From Lactiplantibacillus plantarum EGD-AQ4 (GTDB lineage: Bacteria; Bacillota; Bacilli; Lactobacillales; Lactobacillaceae): a stretch of DNA of 64,000 nucleotides. Position numbers and translations under genes: made by a program. Location: NCBI RefSeq assembly GCF_000463075.2, contig NZ_AVAQ01000023.1:124001-188000 (forward strand), written 5' to 3'. Shown here piece by piece: positions 31,206 through 40,437 of this stretch. Under the pieces are notes generated by a model. It made no database searches and was not told the DNA's origin. It saw only the letters and a program-made list of their open reading frames with translations. Position 1 is the first letter of the stretch, and each line of letters begins with the position of its first letter.

Positions 31206-31325
31206 GTTAAATTTAATAAATAACTGAATTAACTTATCTCAAGCCTTATCGCTAGTTCAAGTTGATTCAGTCGTTTGCGCGGCTGCTGAAAAAAATCGAC
31301 ATTTAATTGAATTTTTCACAAAGTA

Positions 31326-32336
31326 TTAGGGTGCAACCAATAAATCGATCAATTGGACGCGGTCGATGTTGCCGAAATATTGACTCAAATCGAGCGGTGC
31401 GAGCGCGGTCGCAATCGCCTGGCGCTCGTATTTGACGCCAATCAAGTGGTCAATAACTGGGTCAACCGGCTGCGCGCCAAAGAAGTCACCGTAAATCGTC
31501 ACGGTTTTGATCCGACCAGCATCCACATTAAGTTGAAACTCGACCGTCCCCGCATCAAAATGGCGCCGTTGTTTGATTGTAAAGGCCGGTGATTGCCCGT
31601 AAATCCAGTCCCAATTTTTGAAATACTGTTGATTGAGTTCAGCGATACCCGCACGAGCCTCATCATCAAGCTGATAGGTCTTCGCCTGCTTCAAATCAGT
31701 TACGCCTAAGATTTCACGTGCGAGCGTATCCCGGAATTCTTCGATGGTCAACTGCTGATACTCAGGCGCCATGTACGGCTTCAAATTCGTGACCCGACTG
31801 CGAACGGACTTAATCCCCTTCGATGCCAGCTTGTCCTTAGGCACCGTTAGCGCCTTAGCAATCTGACTTTGGTCGACGTCATACATCAACGTGCCGTGTG
31901 AGAACATTCGGCCATTTTCAACGTGCATCGCGTTGCCAGAGAATTTCTTGCCATCAATCAACAAGTCATTGCGGCCGCTCATCGTCGCACCGGTCGCCCC
32001 CATTGCGTGCAAGGCGTTGAGAACCGGGGCGGTAAAGCGTTTGAAATTACCAAAGCCATCGCCGTCGTCCTTGGTAATAAAACTAAAACTGACGTTGCCT
32101 AAATCATCATAGACCGCGCCACCACCGGACGTCCGACGAGTCAAAATGATGTGCTGTTGCTTCACGTAGTCTTGATTGATCTCCGCGACAACGTTTTGGT
32201 AACGGCCTACGATGATGCATGGCGAATTAGTATAAAAATACAGAATTGGTTCGGTCAAATCTGCGTGAGTCATCAAATAGGTCTCAATCGCGAGATTCGT
32301 CCGAATATCATGACTAGAACTTGCTAAATAACGCAT
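31326..32336 (-). CDS. lplA: Lipoate-protein ligase A
   Basis: The 336-residue protein contains the LplA catalytic region (VGRYQNVVAEIN, RRTSGGGAVYDDLGN with the lipoyl-AMP loop, and GRNDLLIDGKKFSGNA) plus the C-terminal accessory domain. It attaches lipoate to E2 and H proteins using ATP. ATG at 32336 (AGGA 9 bp upstream) is preferred to the GTG at 32342. It follows the phosphatase gene closely and is probably cotranscribed. Confidence 0.93.
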   Translation of the reverse strand: MRYLASSSHDIRTNLAIETYLMTHADLTEPILYFYTNSPCIIVGRYQNVVAEINQDYVKQQHIILTRRTSGGGAVYDDLGNVSFSFITKDDGDGFGNFKRFTAPVLNALHAMGATGATMSGRNDLLIDGKKFSGNAMHVENGRMFSHGTLMYDVDQSQIAKALTVPKDKLASKGIKSVRSRVTNLKPYMAPEYQQLTIEEFRDTLAREILGVTDLKQAKTYQLDDEARAGIAELNQQYFKNWDWIYGQSPAFTIKQRRHFDAGTVEFQLNVDAGRIKTVTIYGDFFGAQPVDPVIDHLIGVKYERQAIATALAPLDLSQYFGNIDRVQLIDLLVAP

Positions 32337-32347
32337 CGTCACACTTC

Positions 32348-33139
32348 CTATTCCAAATAAATTCGTTGCAAATCCTTGATTTCATTGTTGGTCAACTTCA
32401 ACTCAGTATGCAGATAGTGCGTCAAATTACCAGACTGACGTTTAATTTCAGTCATTGCGGCGTCTAAGTAAGCGGGATCAACTGACCACAATGCCCGAAT
32501 GCTTTCAATTGTTTCCGCCGAGGCACCTTGGGCCTTGGCAGCTGCCATCGCGCCATTGATCCGGCCAATCGATGCTTGATTGGTCAGCAAATAATCTTGT
32601 TTGATGGTGGCAAAATCGACGCCCAACGCCGTTAACAAGTACACGGCACCCATACCAGTCCGATCCTTACCAGCTGTACAATGGAATAATAGCGTCGAAT
32701 CCGGCTGGTCATTAGCCAATAAATTATCGAAAAACCGGCGATACTCATCCTTAGCATGCTGTTCATCTGCGACCATCCGGTAAACCTTGAGCATGTGTTT
32801 AAAGCCACTATCCGGATGTTTCTCCAAGTTCGCAGTCATCTTGTCCGTGCCATCTGAATTACGCGTCTCATCGACGTTAAAAACTGGTGCGTACACGTAC
32901 TTGGCATTAGCTGGCACCCGGTCAGGCGCGTCTAACACTTCTTTGGGTGAACGAAAGTCGATATCGTAACGAACCCCGTAATCGTCCAATTGCGCTTGGC
33001 CAGCCGGTGTGAGTTGGTCGAGGCCCCCCGTCCGAATTACTTTATGCCACTTGACTGTGCGTCCATCTTTGGTCGCGTAACCACCGAGTTCGCGAAAATT
33101 GATGCCACCTGGTACCGTTAATACACGTTGATTTGTCAT
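32348..33139 (-). CDS. Tyrosine/phosphoinositide-type protein phosphatase
   Basis: The 263-residue protein begins with GGINFRELGGY and has the P-loop HCTAGKDRTG with nucleophile Cys154 and Arg160, typical of the Tyr_phosphatase3 family of bacterial dual-specificity and lipid phosphatases. The in-frame GTG at 33151 is possible, but AGGTGG lies 8 bp before the ATG at 33139. A TGTTAGAAT extended -10 lies about 40 bp upstream. Its substrate is unknown. Confidence 0.88.
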   Translation of the reverse strand: MTNQRVLTVPGGINFRELGGYATKDGRTVKWHKVIRTGGLDQLTPAGQAQLDDYGVRYDIDFRSPKEVLDAPDRVPANAKYVYAPVFNVDETRNSDGTDKMTANLEKHPDSGFKHMLKVYRMVADEQHAKDEYRRFFDNLLANDQPDSTLLFHCTAGKDRTGMGAVYLLTALGVDFATIKQDYLLTNQASIGRINGAMAAAKAQGASAETIESIRALWSVDPAYLDAAMTEIKRQSGNLTHYLHTELKLTNNEIKDLQRIYLE

Positions 33140-33301
33140 TGTTGAAGCCACCTATCTGTTGTCATTTCACCTTCTATTCTAACATTGTCTTCCCCTCAAT
33201 CGGGTGCCAATTGTCTGATTGTTATTTTTTATCACCGTTATGCGTTGTGCTAGTTATTTTTTGCGTTAGCTATGATTATAACAAGCCAGTTAGTTAGATT
33301 A

Positions 33302-33442
33302 CTGTTTGTCAGCCGGTGATTTCCCTATTCCGACTTCCGGGGCCGGCAGGAATGCCTGGAAGTCGATGTAGGAAATACTATTTAAACAGCTTTACACTAA
33401 CTCGCACTGTTTCCAGCGGGCCTCAGCTGGTTGCCTTTGACT
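33302..33442 (-). repeat. Short deletion derivative of the composite repeat
   Basis: About 140 bp joins the outer right part of module B (TGTTTGTCAGCCGGTG...ATTCCGACTTCCGGGGCCGG) to the outer left part of the element (AATGCCTGGAAGTCGATGTAGGA, then CACTAACTCGCACTGTTTCCAGCGGG..CAGCTGG and TTTGACTT). Nearly all of the interior is missing. It lies between the divergent phosphatase and carbonic anhydrase genes. Confidence 0.75.
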
Positions 33443-33520
33443 TAAAAAATGCCCATTTTATCCCCTGATGCGCTAATAAATTTGCGTACTACCGCTGATT
33501 CACCACCGATTATGATTGGG

Positions 33521-33529
33521 TGTTATAAT
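33521..33529 (+). promoter_or_regulatory. Extended -10 promoter element of the carbonic anhydrase gene
   Basis: TGTTATAAT is a perfect extended -10 about 98 bp upstream of the start codon. No clear -35 box is seen. Confidence 0.6.
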
Positions 33530-33626
33530 GTTTACAGATTCAGACGTTCGTGACTGTTTGGTTCAAGTTAGACCGGGTCACAGCGCGCTAAAATTTATCA
33601 CGGGTTTTACTAACGGAGGATTTACG

Positions 33627-34262
33627 ATGACATTTGACTACGCACACCAAACCGACTGGCCGATGACTAGTGGTCAGCACCAATCACCAATTGATATTCA
33701 AACCAGCAAGACGCAGGAGTCACAACTTTCAGCCATTAGCTGGCGTGGCTTATACCAGGCGCAATCGATTACCGGCGAAGCGACGACGCTTAAAGCACAC
33801 GGAATTGGCGCGGCCTACTTGAATGACCGCGATTTTACCTTCCAACAGTTGCATTTCCACACGCCAGCCGAACACTTGATTGACGGTCAAGCTGCACCTA
33901 TCGAATGGCATTTGGTTCACCAAAGCGCTACCGGTCAGTTAGCCGTAGTCGCAGTCTTTGGCCGCATTGGCAAACCTAACCAGTCACTGCAAGGGTTATT
34001 GGACCAGTTTACGCCCGAAGCAAGCCATGACCTCACTGAACCCGTTAATCTGACCGAATTACTCCCAGACACCGGGACGGTCTACCACTACCTCGGTTCA
34101 TTGACGACACCACCACTCAGCGAAACAGTTGAATGGTACGTTTGCGCCGACACGGTCATGATTGGTGAAGAACAACTGGCCGCCTATCAACGCTTATTTG
34201 GTGCCAATAACCGGGCAGTTCAACCACTCAATGACCGACCAATTATTGCGGAACGCTTCTAA
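33627..34262 (+). CDS. cah: Alpha-type carbonic anhydrase without signal peptide
   Basis: The 211-residue protein has alpha-carbonic anhydrase signatures: SGQHQSPIDI near residue 15, the zinc ligands His76 and His78 in LHFHTPAEH and His95 in EWHLVH, and GSLTTPPLSETVEW near residue 168. The true start is the ATG at 33627 with GGAGG 7 bp upstream; 37 residues of in-frame sequence before it are not signal-like. Most bacterial alpha enzymes are exported, so a cytosolic form is notable. It would supply bicarbonate to carbamoyl-phosphate synthase and PurK. Confidence 0.93.
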   Translation: MTFDYAHQTDWPMTSGQHQSPIDIQTSKTQESQLSAISWRGLYQAQSITGEATTLKAHGIGAAYLNDRDFTFQQLHFHTPAEHLIDGQAAPIEWHLVHQSATGQLAVVAVFGRIGKPNQSLQGLLDQFTPEASHDLTEPVNLTELLPDTGTVYHYLGSLTTPPLSETVEWYVCADTVMIGEEQLAAYQRLFGANNRAVQPLNDRPIIAERF

Positions 34263-34287
34263 AATAAATGCTTAATGGGGTGAGCAT

Positions 34288-35097
34288 ATGCCAAAAAAGG
34301 TAATCTGGGGATTAATTGCCTGTGGCTTATTCCTGTTAATGATTATTGGGTTAGGCTTAACGACCCAGATTCATCAGGATCAGACGAACCACGTGGTAAC
34401 CAAACAAAAACGACCGCTGATCATGATTGGCGGCAGTAGTAGCAGTCAGACGGATTTTGATGACATTATTCGTTCGCTCAATAAGACTGATCGTCATCCG
34501 TTGATTCGGGTGACCGTTACCGCAAATCAACAACTGAAAGTCACTGAAACTCGCGTCAAAAATACGACGATCAACGACGCGTTAATCGTGATTTTCTTCG
34601 AGAACAGTGCCGACACCAATGACAATATCAAAACACAAACGACTGGCTTAGCTAAGGCAATCCGCTACCTTAAGCGCCACCAACACCTGACGACCGCCAA
34701 TGCGCTGGGCTACTCGAATGGTGGTCTGATTTGGAGCCGTTACCTCGCCGGATTGAGTACCGATAATCCGTTAAACGTCCACGACTTAATGGTTATCGGT
34801 ACCCCATTTTTAGGTACCGACGCGGAAAATCCAGATAAAACGCTGTATGACCCGTTGCTCGACCATAAAGCCGCCTTCAAAAAGTTACACGCCGTCATCA
34901 ATGTGGCTGGCGATACTGGGGATGGCAACGACGACATCGTCCCACTCAGCAGCGTTAACGCGGGTGGCAAGTTATTCATGAACAACGTCACACGCTATAC
35001 CGCCATGACTGTCAATCAAAAGGCCATCAGTCACGGCGACTTATTACATGAAGCCTACGTGGCACGTCTCATTCGGCAAAACCTCATTAACCAATAA
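34288..35097 (+). CDS. Membrane-anchored alpha/beta hydrolase (DUF915 family)
   Basis: The 269-residue protein has one N-terminal hydrophobic segment (residues 5-25) that serves as a signal anchor, followed by an extracellular alpha/beta-hydrolase domain. The start PLIMIGGSSSSQTDF, the nucleophile elbow GYSNGG near residue 142 and the late DGNDDIVPLSS fit the DUF915 family of lactic acid bacteria. Substrate unknown. It starts 25 bp after the carbonic anhydrase gene and is probably cotranscribed. Confidence 0.8.
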   Translation: MPKKVIWGLIACGLFLLMIIGLGLTTQIHQDQTNHVVTKQKRPLIMIGGSSSSQTDFDDIIRSLNKTDRHPLIRVTVTANQQLKVTETRVKNTTINDALIVIFFENSADTNDNIKTQTTGLAKAIRYLKRHQHLTTANALGYSNGGLIWSRYLAGLSTDNPLNVHDLMVIGTPFLGTDAENPDKTLYDPLLDHKAAFKKLHAVINVAGDTGDGNDDIVPLSSVNAGGKLFMNNVTRYTAMTVNQKAISHGDLLHEAYVARLIRQNLINQ

Positions 35098-35128
35098 ATC
35101 AACGCTCATCACATTCAGTATCAACTAA

Positions 35129-35196
35129 AAAATAAGCCGAACACGGCTAGTCAACTTCAGCTAAAGTTGGCAACCGTGTTCGGCTTATTTTGTTTT
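35129..35196. terminator. Terminator after the hydrolase gene
   Basis: AATAAGCCGAACACGG pairs with CCGTGTTCGGCTTATT, followed by TTGTTTT on the plus strand and preceded by an A run that also suits the minus strand. Confidence 0.9.
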
Positions 35197-35229
35197 AGAG
35201 ACACAACAATTATTACGCATGTGCTAGGT

Positions 35230-36120
35230 AACTTGTCATGAATCATGGTTAAATCATGACAAGTTGGCGTCCTGTTCGTCAGCCGAGGCGCGCCTTAGTC
35301 CGACCTCCGGGGCTGGCTGACAACGCTGGAACAGGGCGGACATCGATTTGAACTCACGCAGAAAACCACTGCGCAATTTCAAATACGAGTCTTCTTCTAG
35401 CCCGGGAACCCCACCCGGACAAGAAGAATTTCGCCCTTGAGCATTGCCCGGCAGTCCGGCCAGTCGGGAACCCGCTCGAATGGCAGATGAACGACCACCT
35501 ATCTGGGTGCAACTGACCACTGAATATTAAGTAACTGGTCCTTCAGTCAAGCCTATGATTGGTATCGTTGATGCTTTAAGGTATTTTAGTACTGAGAAGA
35601 ATACATGAATAAGTTTCACTGATTTCAACGGACACTCGTCTTGAATTTAGTCGATAAAATTACCTTCGATTAGAATTTAAAGTTTTGCTATTGCAGGTAG
35701 CCATGGAAAGTTCTGACACGTGCCGTGAAGCCGCTGATTCAACAGGTTAAAACATGAGTGAGGGAGTTTAGCTATCATTAGAAACTAGTCTGACAGTTGA
35801 CTATCAAAATTCCCATGTACCAAGAAATCAGCGACTAATTCCACAAAAAGTTGGGCCCACACATGTCTGCCTTTCGAATATTGTCCCGGCTGGAAGGCAT
35901 TCTGGGCAAGGCCAAGTGGTGAATTTTCACTTAGCAAGCGTTCTTGGCTTGGTTAGTGAAAGACCAGTATTTAAGACGTGGTTTGTCGGCTTAAATCTGT
36001 GTCCACCACGCTCCGGCCATTGCCCAGAATGCCTGCAAGCCTGCCTAGGACGTCGTCACAACAGCCGGTTTACGCTAACTCGCACTGTTTCCAGCGGGTC
36101 TAAGCTGGCGGCTTTTGAAC
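35230..36120 (-). repeat. Composite non-coding repeat, full-length copy 2 (inverted)
   Basis: This is the reverse complement of the element at 9472-10358 and 51391-52298. Module B lies at about 35278-35480 (hairpin 35346-35384) and module A at about 35885-36050, separated by a diverged middle. The outer B-side end carries a palindrome AACTTGTCATGA / TCATGACAAGTT (35230-35266) that also occurs in degenerate form at the right end of copy 3. The A-side terminal inverted repeat runs into the last bases before the asparaginase stop codon at 36121. The two flanking genes are convergent. Confidence 0.85.
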
Positions 36121-37095
36121 TTAAGAGTTCGCCGTCGCCACAAAGCGTGCTAGTTCGTCTGTTGACATGCCGGCACTTACGCCGACTAGTAGTTTGATCC
36201 GTGCCTTTTGACCATTCAAGCCTTGGCAGAAAATCACACCCATCTGCTTCAATTGCACACCGCCACCCTCATAAGCGTAAACGTCTTGTGCAATTCCGTT
36301 AAAGCACCGTGAAACGAGCACGACTGGAATCTGCATATCCAAGAGTTTTTGAACCGCTGGCAAGGTTGCTGGTGGCAAGTTGCCCGCGCCCAACGCCTCA
36401 ATCACGACCCCGTGCGTCGTCGGTTGTGCGATAGCGTCAAATAATTCTGGCCCCATCCCGGCATAAGCCTTAATTAAGAAGACGTTGTCAGTGACACTTT
36501 GAATCGGGCAGACCGTTGAACGCAGTAGTGATTCGAAGAAGACCACGCCTTTATTGGCAACTAATCCGATTGGCCCAAAAGTGGGTGTCCGGAAAGTGGC
36601 CACGTTGGTCGTGTGGGTCTTCGTCACGTAACGGGCCGAGTGAATCTCATCGTTCATCACGACGAGCACGCCCTTTTCGGCCGCATCTGGCGTGCTAGCT
36701 GTCTGAATCGCTGTTTCTAAATTATGCAACCCGTCCGACCCGATTTCATTGGCCGAGCGCATCGCACCGGTAATCACGACTGGTAGCTCATTCGGTAACG
36801 TTAAATCCAAAAAATAAGCCGTTTCTTCTAATGTATCCGTTCCATGGGTGACCACCACGCCATCAACACCTTCGTGGGCCGCTTTATCGATGCGTTGCTT
36901 CAGTTGCAACATCCGCGCAGGCGTAATATGGGGCGAGGGAACATTGAAGACATCTTCAGTTTCCAACTCAATATCGGCACCAAATGACGATTGATAATTG
37001 TCCAACGGATTTTCTGCACCGGGCGTTACGTTACCAGCTTCATCCGCCGACATGGCAATCGTGCCACCGGTATGTAGTACCAAAATCTTTTTCAC
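36121..37095 (-). CDS. ansA: L-asparaginase, type I
   Basis: The 324-residue enzyme hydrolyses asparagine. Catalytic Thr12 lies in HTGGTIAM and the second triad in VVTHGTDTLEETA (Thr86, Asp87). No signal peptide is present, so the enzyme is cytosolic. Translation starts at a GTG with AGGAGG 7 bp upstream. The stop codon abuts the terminal repeat of the neighbouring non-coding element, so the element may have altered the last codons. Confidence 0.94.
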   Translation of the reverse strand: MKKILVLHTGGTIAMSADEAGNVTPGAENPLDNYQSSFGADIELETEDVFNVPSPHITPARMLQLKQRIDKAAHEGVDGVVVTHGTDTLEETAYFLDLTLPNELPVVITGAMRSANEIGSDGLHNLETAIQTASTPDAAEKGVLVVMNDEIHSARYVTKTHTTNVATFRTPTFGPIGLVANKGVVFFESLLRSTVCPIQSVTDNVFLIKAYAGMGPELFDAIAQPTTHGVVIEALGAGNLPPATLPAVQKLLDMQIPVVLVSRCFNGIAQDVYAYEGGGVQLKQMGVIFCQGLNGQKARIKLLVGVSAGMSTDELARFVATANS

Positions 37096-37454
37096 GTTAG
37101 CTCCTCCTGTCTTATCATGTGCGGATCCTCCGCAGCCTCAGTAAAAATTATTTTAGGCCTGCCATCTTAGAATTGCAATCCGCCCTCACCGCTTCTTCAT
37201 GTCAACTTCCTTAGATTCTCATACAACGTCTATTCACAACGAACATCAGCTAAAAAAAGATCGTCGCTGATTGGTTAGCCAGGTAGTTACTTAGTTACTT
37301 AGTTACTTGGTGACTCACTTTTGACCTGACTAACTAACCTCAAGTTGTCCAAATCATCAACCAATCGCTAAATTCCGCTAATTATTTTTTCGTGCTAATC
37401 CCCCGTCATAGCTGACTTTTCAACCACAAGTGGCTATCAAAAGACAAATTATGT

Positions 37455-37503
37455 TTGACAGAATGGCCAGTCGCCTTTATAGTTAGTTACATAAGTAATT
37501 AAC
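37455..37503 (+). promoter_or_regulatory. Promoter and palindromic operator of the Ytr-like ABC operon
   Basis: TTGACA (37455-37460) and TATAGT (37478-37483) are 17 bp apart. Starting inside the -10 box lies the palindrome GTTAGTTAC-N4-GTAATTAAC (37482-37503), 8 of 9 positions symmetric. YtrA-type GntR repressors bind such sites, and one is encoded in the same operon (40438-40809). Autoregulated repression is the likely arrangement. Confidence 0.8.
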
Positions 37504-37541
37504 CAAATAACAAACTAACAATCCAAAAGGAGTTTTACAAA

Positions 37542-38300
37542 ATGACAACGACACCGATTATGACTGTCAACGACCTGCACAAAACGTATGGTAAGGCCGG
37601 CAGCAAACAATACGAAGCCTTGAAGGGCATCGACTTCAACGTTCAACCAGGCGAATTTGTCGGCATCATGGGGGCCTCTGGTTCCGGGAAGACCACACTG
37701 CTGAACATGCTAGCCACTTTAGACCAACCAACCAGTGGTGAAGTCACGATTCGCCAACAACCGATCACCCATTTAAAGGGTAACCAGCTAGCTGATTTTC
37801 GCGCCAAAGAGATTGGGTTCATTTTCCAAGACTTCAACTTATTAGAAACGATGACAGCTTATGAAAACATCGCCTTACCGCTGTCATTGCAAAATACGCC
37901 TAGCAAGCAAATCAAACCGGCCGTCGAGCAAGTCGCCCAACAGTTAGGTATTCAAGAATTTCTCACGAATTATCCAAACGAACTCTCTGGTGGTCAAAAG
38001 CAACGGGTCGCCGCGGCACGGGCCCTCATCAATGATCCTGCAATTCTCTTTGGTGATGAACCAACGGGTGCGCTAGATTCCAAGTCCGCGCGGGAATTAC
38101 TGGATTTATTCACTAAAATCAACCAGGAGCGGGCCGTCTCCATTCTACTGGTCACCCACGACCCCTTCTCAGCAAGCTTCTGCCAACGGATCCTGTTCAT
38201 CAAGGACGGTCAGATTGGGCAAGAACTTAAGCGGGGAACGGCCAGCCGAAGCGACTTTTATCAACAAGTGCTTGATAACCTCGGAACGTTTGAACAATAA
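37542..38300 (+). CDS. ABC transporter ATP-binding protein (MacB/BceA type)
   Basis: The 252-residue ATPase has Walker A GASGSGKT (about residue 43), signature LSGGQKQR and Walker B ILFGDEPTGALD. The sequence type pairs with FtsX-like permeases that respond to cell-wall antibiotics. It is the first gene of the operon, has AAAGGAG 8 bp before its ATG, and is followed by its permease after 30 bp. It corresponds by position and type to YtrE in the Bacillus ytr operon. Confidence 0.92.
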   Translation: MTTTPIMTVNDLHKTYGKAGSKQYEALKGIDFNVQPGEFVGIMGASGSGKTTLLNMLATLDQPTSGEVTIRQQPITHLKGNQLADFRAKEIGFIFQDFNLLETMTAYENIALPLSLQNTPSKQIKPAVEQVAQQLGIQEFLTNYPNELSGGQKQRVAAARALINDPAILFGDEPTGALDSKSARELLDLFTKINQERAVSILLVTHDPFSASFCQRILFIKDGQIGQELKRGTASRSDFYQQVLDNLGTFEQ

Positions 38301-38330
38301 GCGAAATTAATCAAAAGGAGTTTTATCACG

Positions 38331-40112
38331 ATGTTAACTAAACTTGCCATGACCGGGTTCAAACACCGCTGGCGCGATTATCTGGTCCTATTTTCAGGAC
38401 TGATCATGTCCAGTGCGATTTTCTACATGTTTGAAGCCCTCGCCACTAACCACGCGTTCTTAAAACAAAATACCAGCATCGGTATGGTCGGCTTTATCTT
38501 CCAATTTGGCTCAGTCTTACTGACGATTATCACGCTAGTCTATATCGGTTATGCCAACTCATTTTTACTCAGCATGCGTAAACGTGACTACGGCCTCTTT
38601 ATGATGGTCGGTGCGCGTAAAAGTAAAATTGGGCAACTGATTTGGCTGGAAACCTTACTGGTTGGCGTTACTGCAACCATTGTCGGAATTTTAGTTGGGA
38701 CTGCCCTGACTGCCGGCGTGAGTCAAATTCTGATCAACAGTTTAGGCCTGACGCTGCACCGCTTTGCCGCTTGGTATGCACCTGCCGCACTCGTCACGAT
38801 TCTCTTGTACGTCGGTTTATTCCTGATTGCCGGCGTCTTCAACCTAATTGCCCTGACTCGGACCCCTGCTTTGAAGCTGCTCCATAGTAACGACCAACCC
38901 AACCGGCCGCAACTCAAACCAATGCGGCAACTACTTGAAGTCATCGTGGGCTTGATTTCCATTGCGATCGGTTACTGGGCCATGGCTAACTTGGAAACAC
39001 TCGTGTTGGCCGGTATCGGTATTGCCCTAGTCACCATCGTTTTAGGCACGTACCTGCTATTTAACGCCATCTTCGTTTGGCTGATGGTCGCCCTGAAACG
39101 TTTTAAATTCGCACAACGGGGCTTAAACGGCTTCACGCTTTCTCAGCTGAGTTTTCGCATTCGTAATTACACTAAAATGTTGTCGATCGTCGCCATGCTG
39201 TTCGCACTGGCGCTGGGTGCAATCACAGTCGGGATGGGCTTTCACAGTCAGATTCCACTGATGGCCAACGCCAATAACGCCTATGATATGGGGCTCGTTA
39301 ACACGACCAAGTCTGAGCGCCAACAAATCGCGGCTATGAAGCCAAAGACGACCCACACTTATCATTTTAAAGCGACTAAAAAAGTGACTTACTATCGTGC
39401 GGCTGAATTCAACCAACAGCCGTTCACGACCATCAAAATGCAAAACAAGCATCAATTGGACTACCAATCGGTTCAAAATGATGCTGCCAAGTTACAAAAG
39501 TCGTTTGACAACTATCAACTGACCCAACTTCAAGGCGGTACCATGGCCGCCACGACACCAGTCTTTCTGTCCGAAACGGCTTACGCAAAGCTTGTCCAGC
39601 CCGAACAACGCCTAACCGTTTTCACGACGAACAGTGTCCTTGAACACCGCAGCGCTCTCGCCAAATTAGCCAAGGAACACTTCCACACCACGAATCCTGA
39701 GCAATACGGTGGTCGCTATGCCATGTACCAAATCGTCAACAGTATGTACTCTGGTCTTGAATTCATGGGGATGTTCCTCGGAATCGCCTTCTTAGCCATG
39801 TTAGCTAGTTGTCTGATGTTCAAAATTTTATCTGGGGCCGCCGCTGACCAACATCGGTATGCCATGCTTGATAAAGTCGGCACGACCCGTCGTCAATTGA
39901 CCGGGGCCATCAACAAGGAAATCGCCGTGCTGTTCATCTTGCCTGGCATCGTGGGGATCGTCCACGTCTTGTTCGGTTTACAAATGTTTAAAGTCATCAT
40001 GGTCACATCACCTTACACGGGCATCTGGCTACCGTTTCTAATTTTCGCCGGCCTGTACCTGTTGTACTATCTGATGACCATCACCATCTACCGGCGCATC
40101 GTTTTAGAATAA
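38331..40112 (+). CDS. FtsX/BceB-like ABC transporter permease
   Basis: The 593-residue membrane protein has about ten hydrophobic segments arranged as 4 + 2 + 4 (residues 15-290, with FtsX-like domains at about 60-180 and at the C terminus) and a large extracytoplasmic segment at about 320-455. This layout is typical of BceB/YtrF-like permeases. Unlike BceAB systems, no two-component system is adjacent; a GntR gene is present instead. Confidence 0.88.
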   Translation: MLTKLAMTGFKHRWRDYLVLFSGLIMSSAIFYMFEALATNHAFLKQNTSIGMVGFIFQFGSVLLTIITLVYIGYANSFLLSMRKRDYGLFMMVGARKSKIGQLIWLETLLVGVTATIVGILVGTALTAGVSQILINSLGLTLHRFAAWYAPAALVTILLYVGLFLIAGVFNLIALTRTPALKLLHSNDQPNRPQLKPMRQLLEVIVGLISIAIGYWAMANLETLVLAGIGIALVTIVLGTYLLFNAIFVWLMVALKRFKFAQRGLNGFTLSQLSFRIRNYTKMLSIVAMLFALALGAITVGMGFHSQIPLMANANNAYDMGLVNTTKSERQQIAAMKPKTTHTYHFKATKKVTYYRAAEFNQQPFTTIKMQNKHQLDYQSVQNDAAKLQKSFDNYQLTQLQGGTMAATTPVFLSETAYAKLVQPEQRLTVFTTNSVLEHRSALAKLAKEHFHTTNPEQYGGRYAMYQIVNSMYSGLEFMGMFLGIAFLAMLASCLMFKILSGAAADQHRYAMLDKVGTTRRQLTGAINKEIAVLFILPGIVGIVHVLFGLQMFKVIMVTSPYTGIWLPFLIFAGLYLLYYLMTITIYRRIVLE

Positions 40113-40134
40113 CCTTTTGGAGGAGGGAACAATC

Positions 40135-40410
40135 ATGGTATACTTTGGATTAGTCGCTTTATTAATCGTTATTACACCATTACACCGTTACGCGCTCGCA
40201 AATCGTCGTCAATTCTGGTTAGGCGCGCTCATGCCGCTCTTGTGGCTGGGCGTCAACCTCGGACTTGCCTCCCAGGTCGTCTTTGAACACCAAGACGTGC
40301 TCTTAGCCGTTCTGGGCACCCTCCTCCTAGGTTCTAGTTGGATCGCTGCTCGCATCGACCGTACCGAACGACAACTGCACCAGCCGCAGCATAAGGTCAC
40401 AACGAAATAG
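40135..40410 (+). CDS. Small membrane protein in the ABC operon
   Basis: The 91-residue protein has about three hydrophobic segments (residues 2-18, 25-45 and 50-70) and a basic, Gln-rich tail. I set the start at ATG 40135 because GGAGGAGGG precedes it. I do not recognise a family. Position between the permease and the regulator suggests an accessory subunit. Confidence 0.72.
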   Translation: MVYFGLVALLIVITPLHRYALANRRQFWLGALMPLLWLGVNLGLASQVVFEHQDVLLAVLGTLLLGSSWIAARIDRTERQLHQPQHKVTTK

Positions 40411-40437
40411 GGCAATCACTGCAATGAGGTGAATAGA

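Noticed and set aside
37284-37309. Tandem AGTTACTT units as a CRISPR array
   Set aside because: The units are 8 bp with no spacers, and no cas genes are present.
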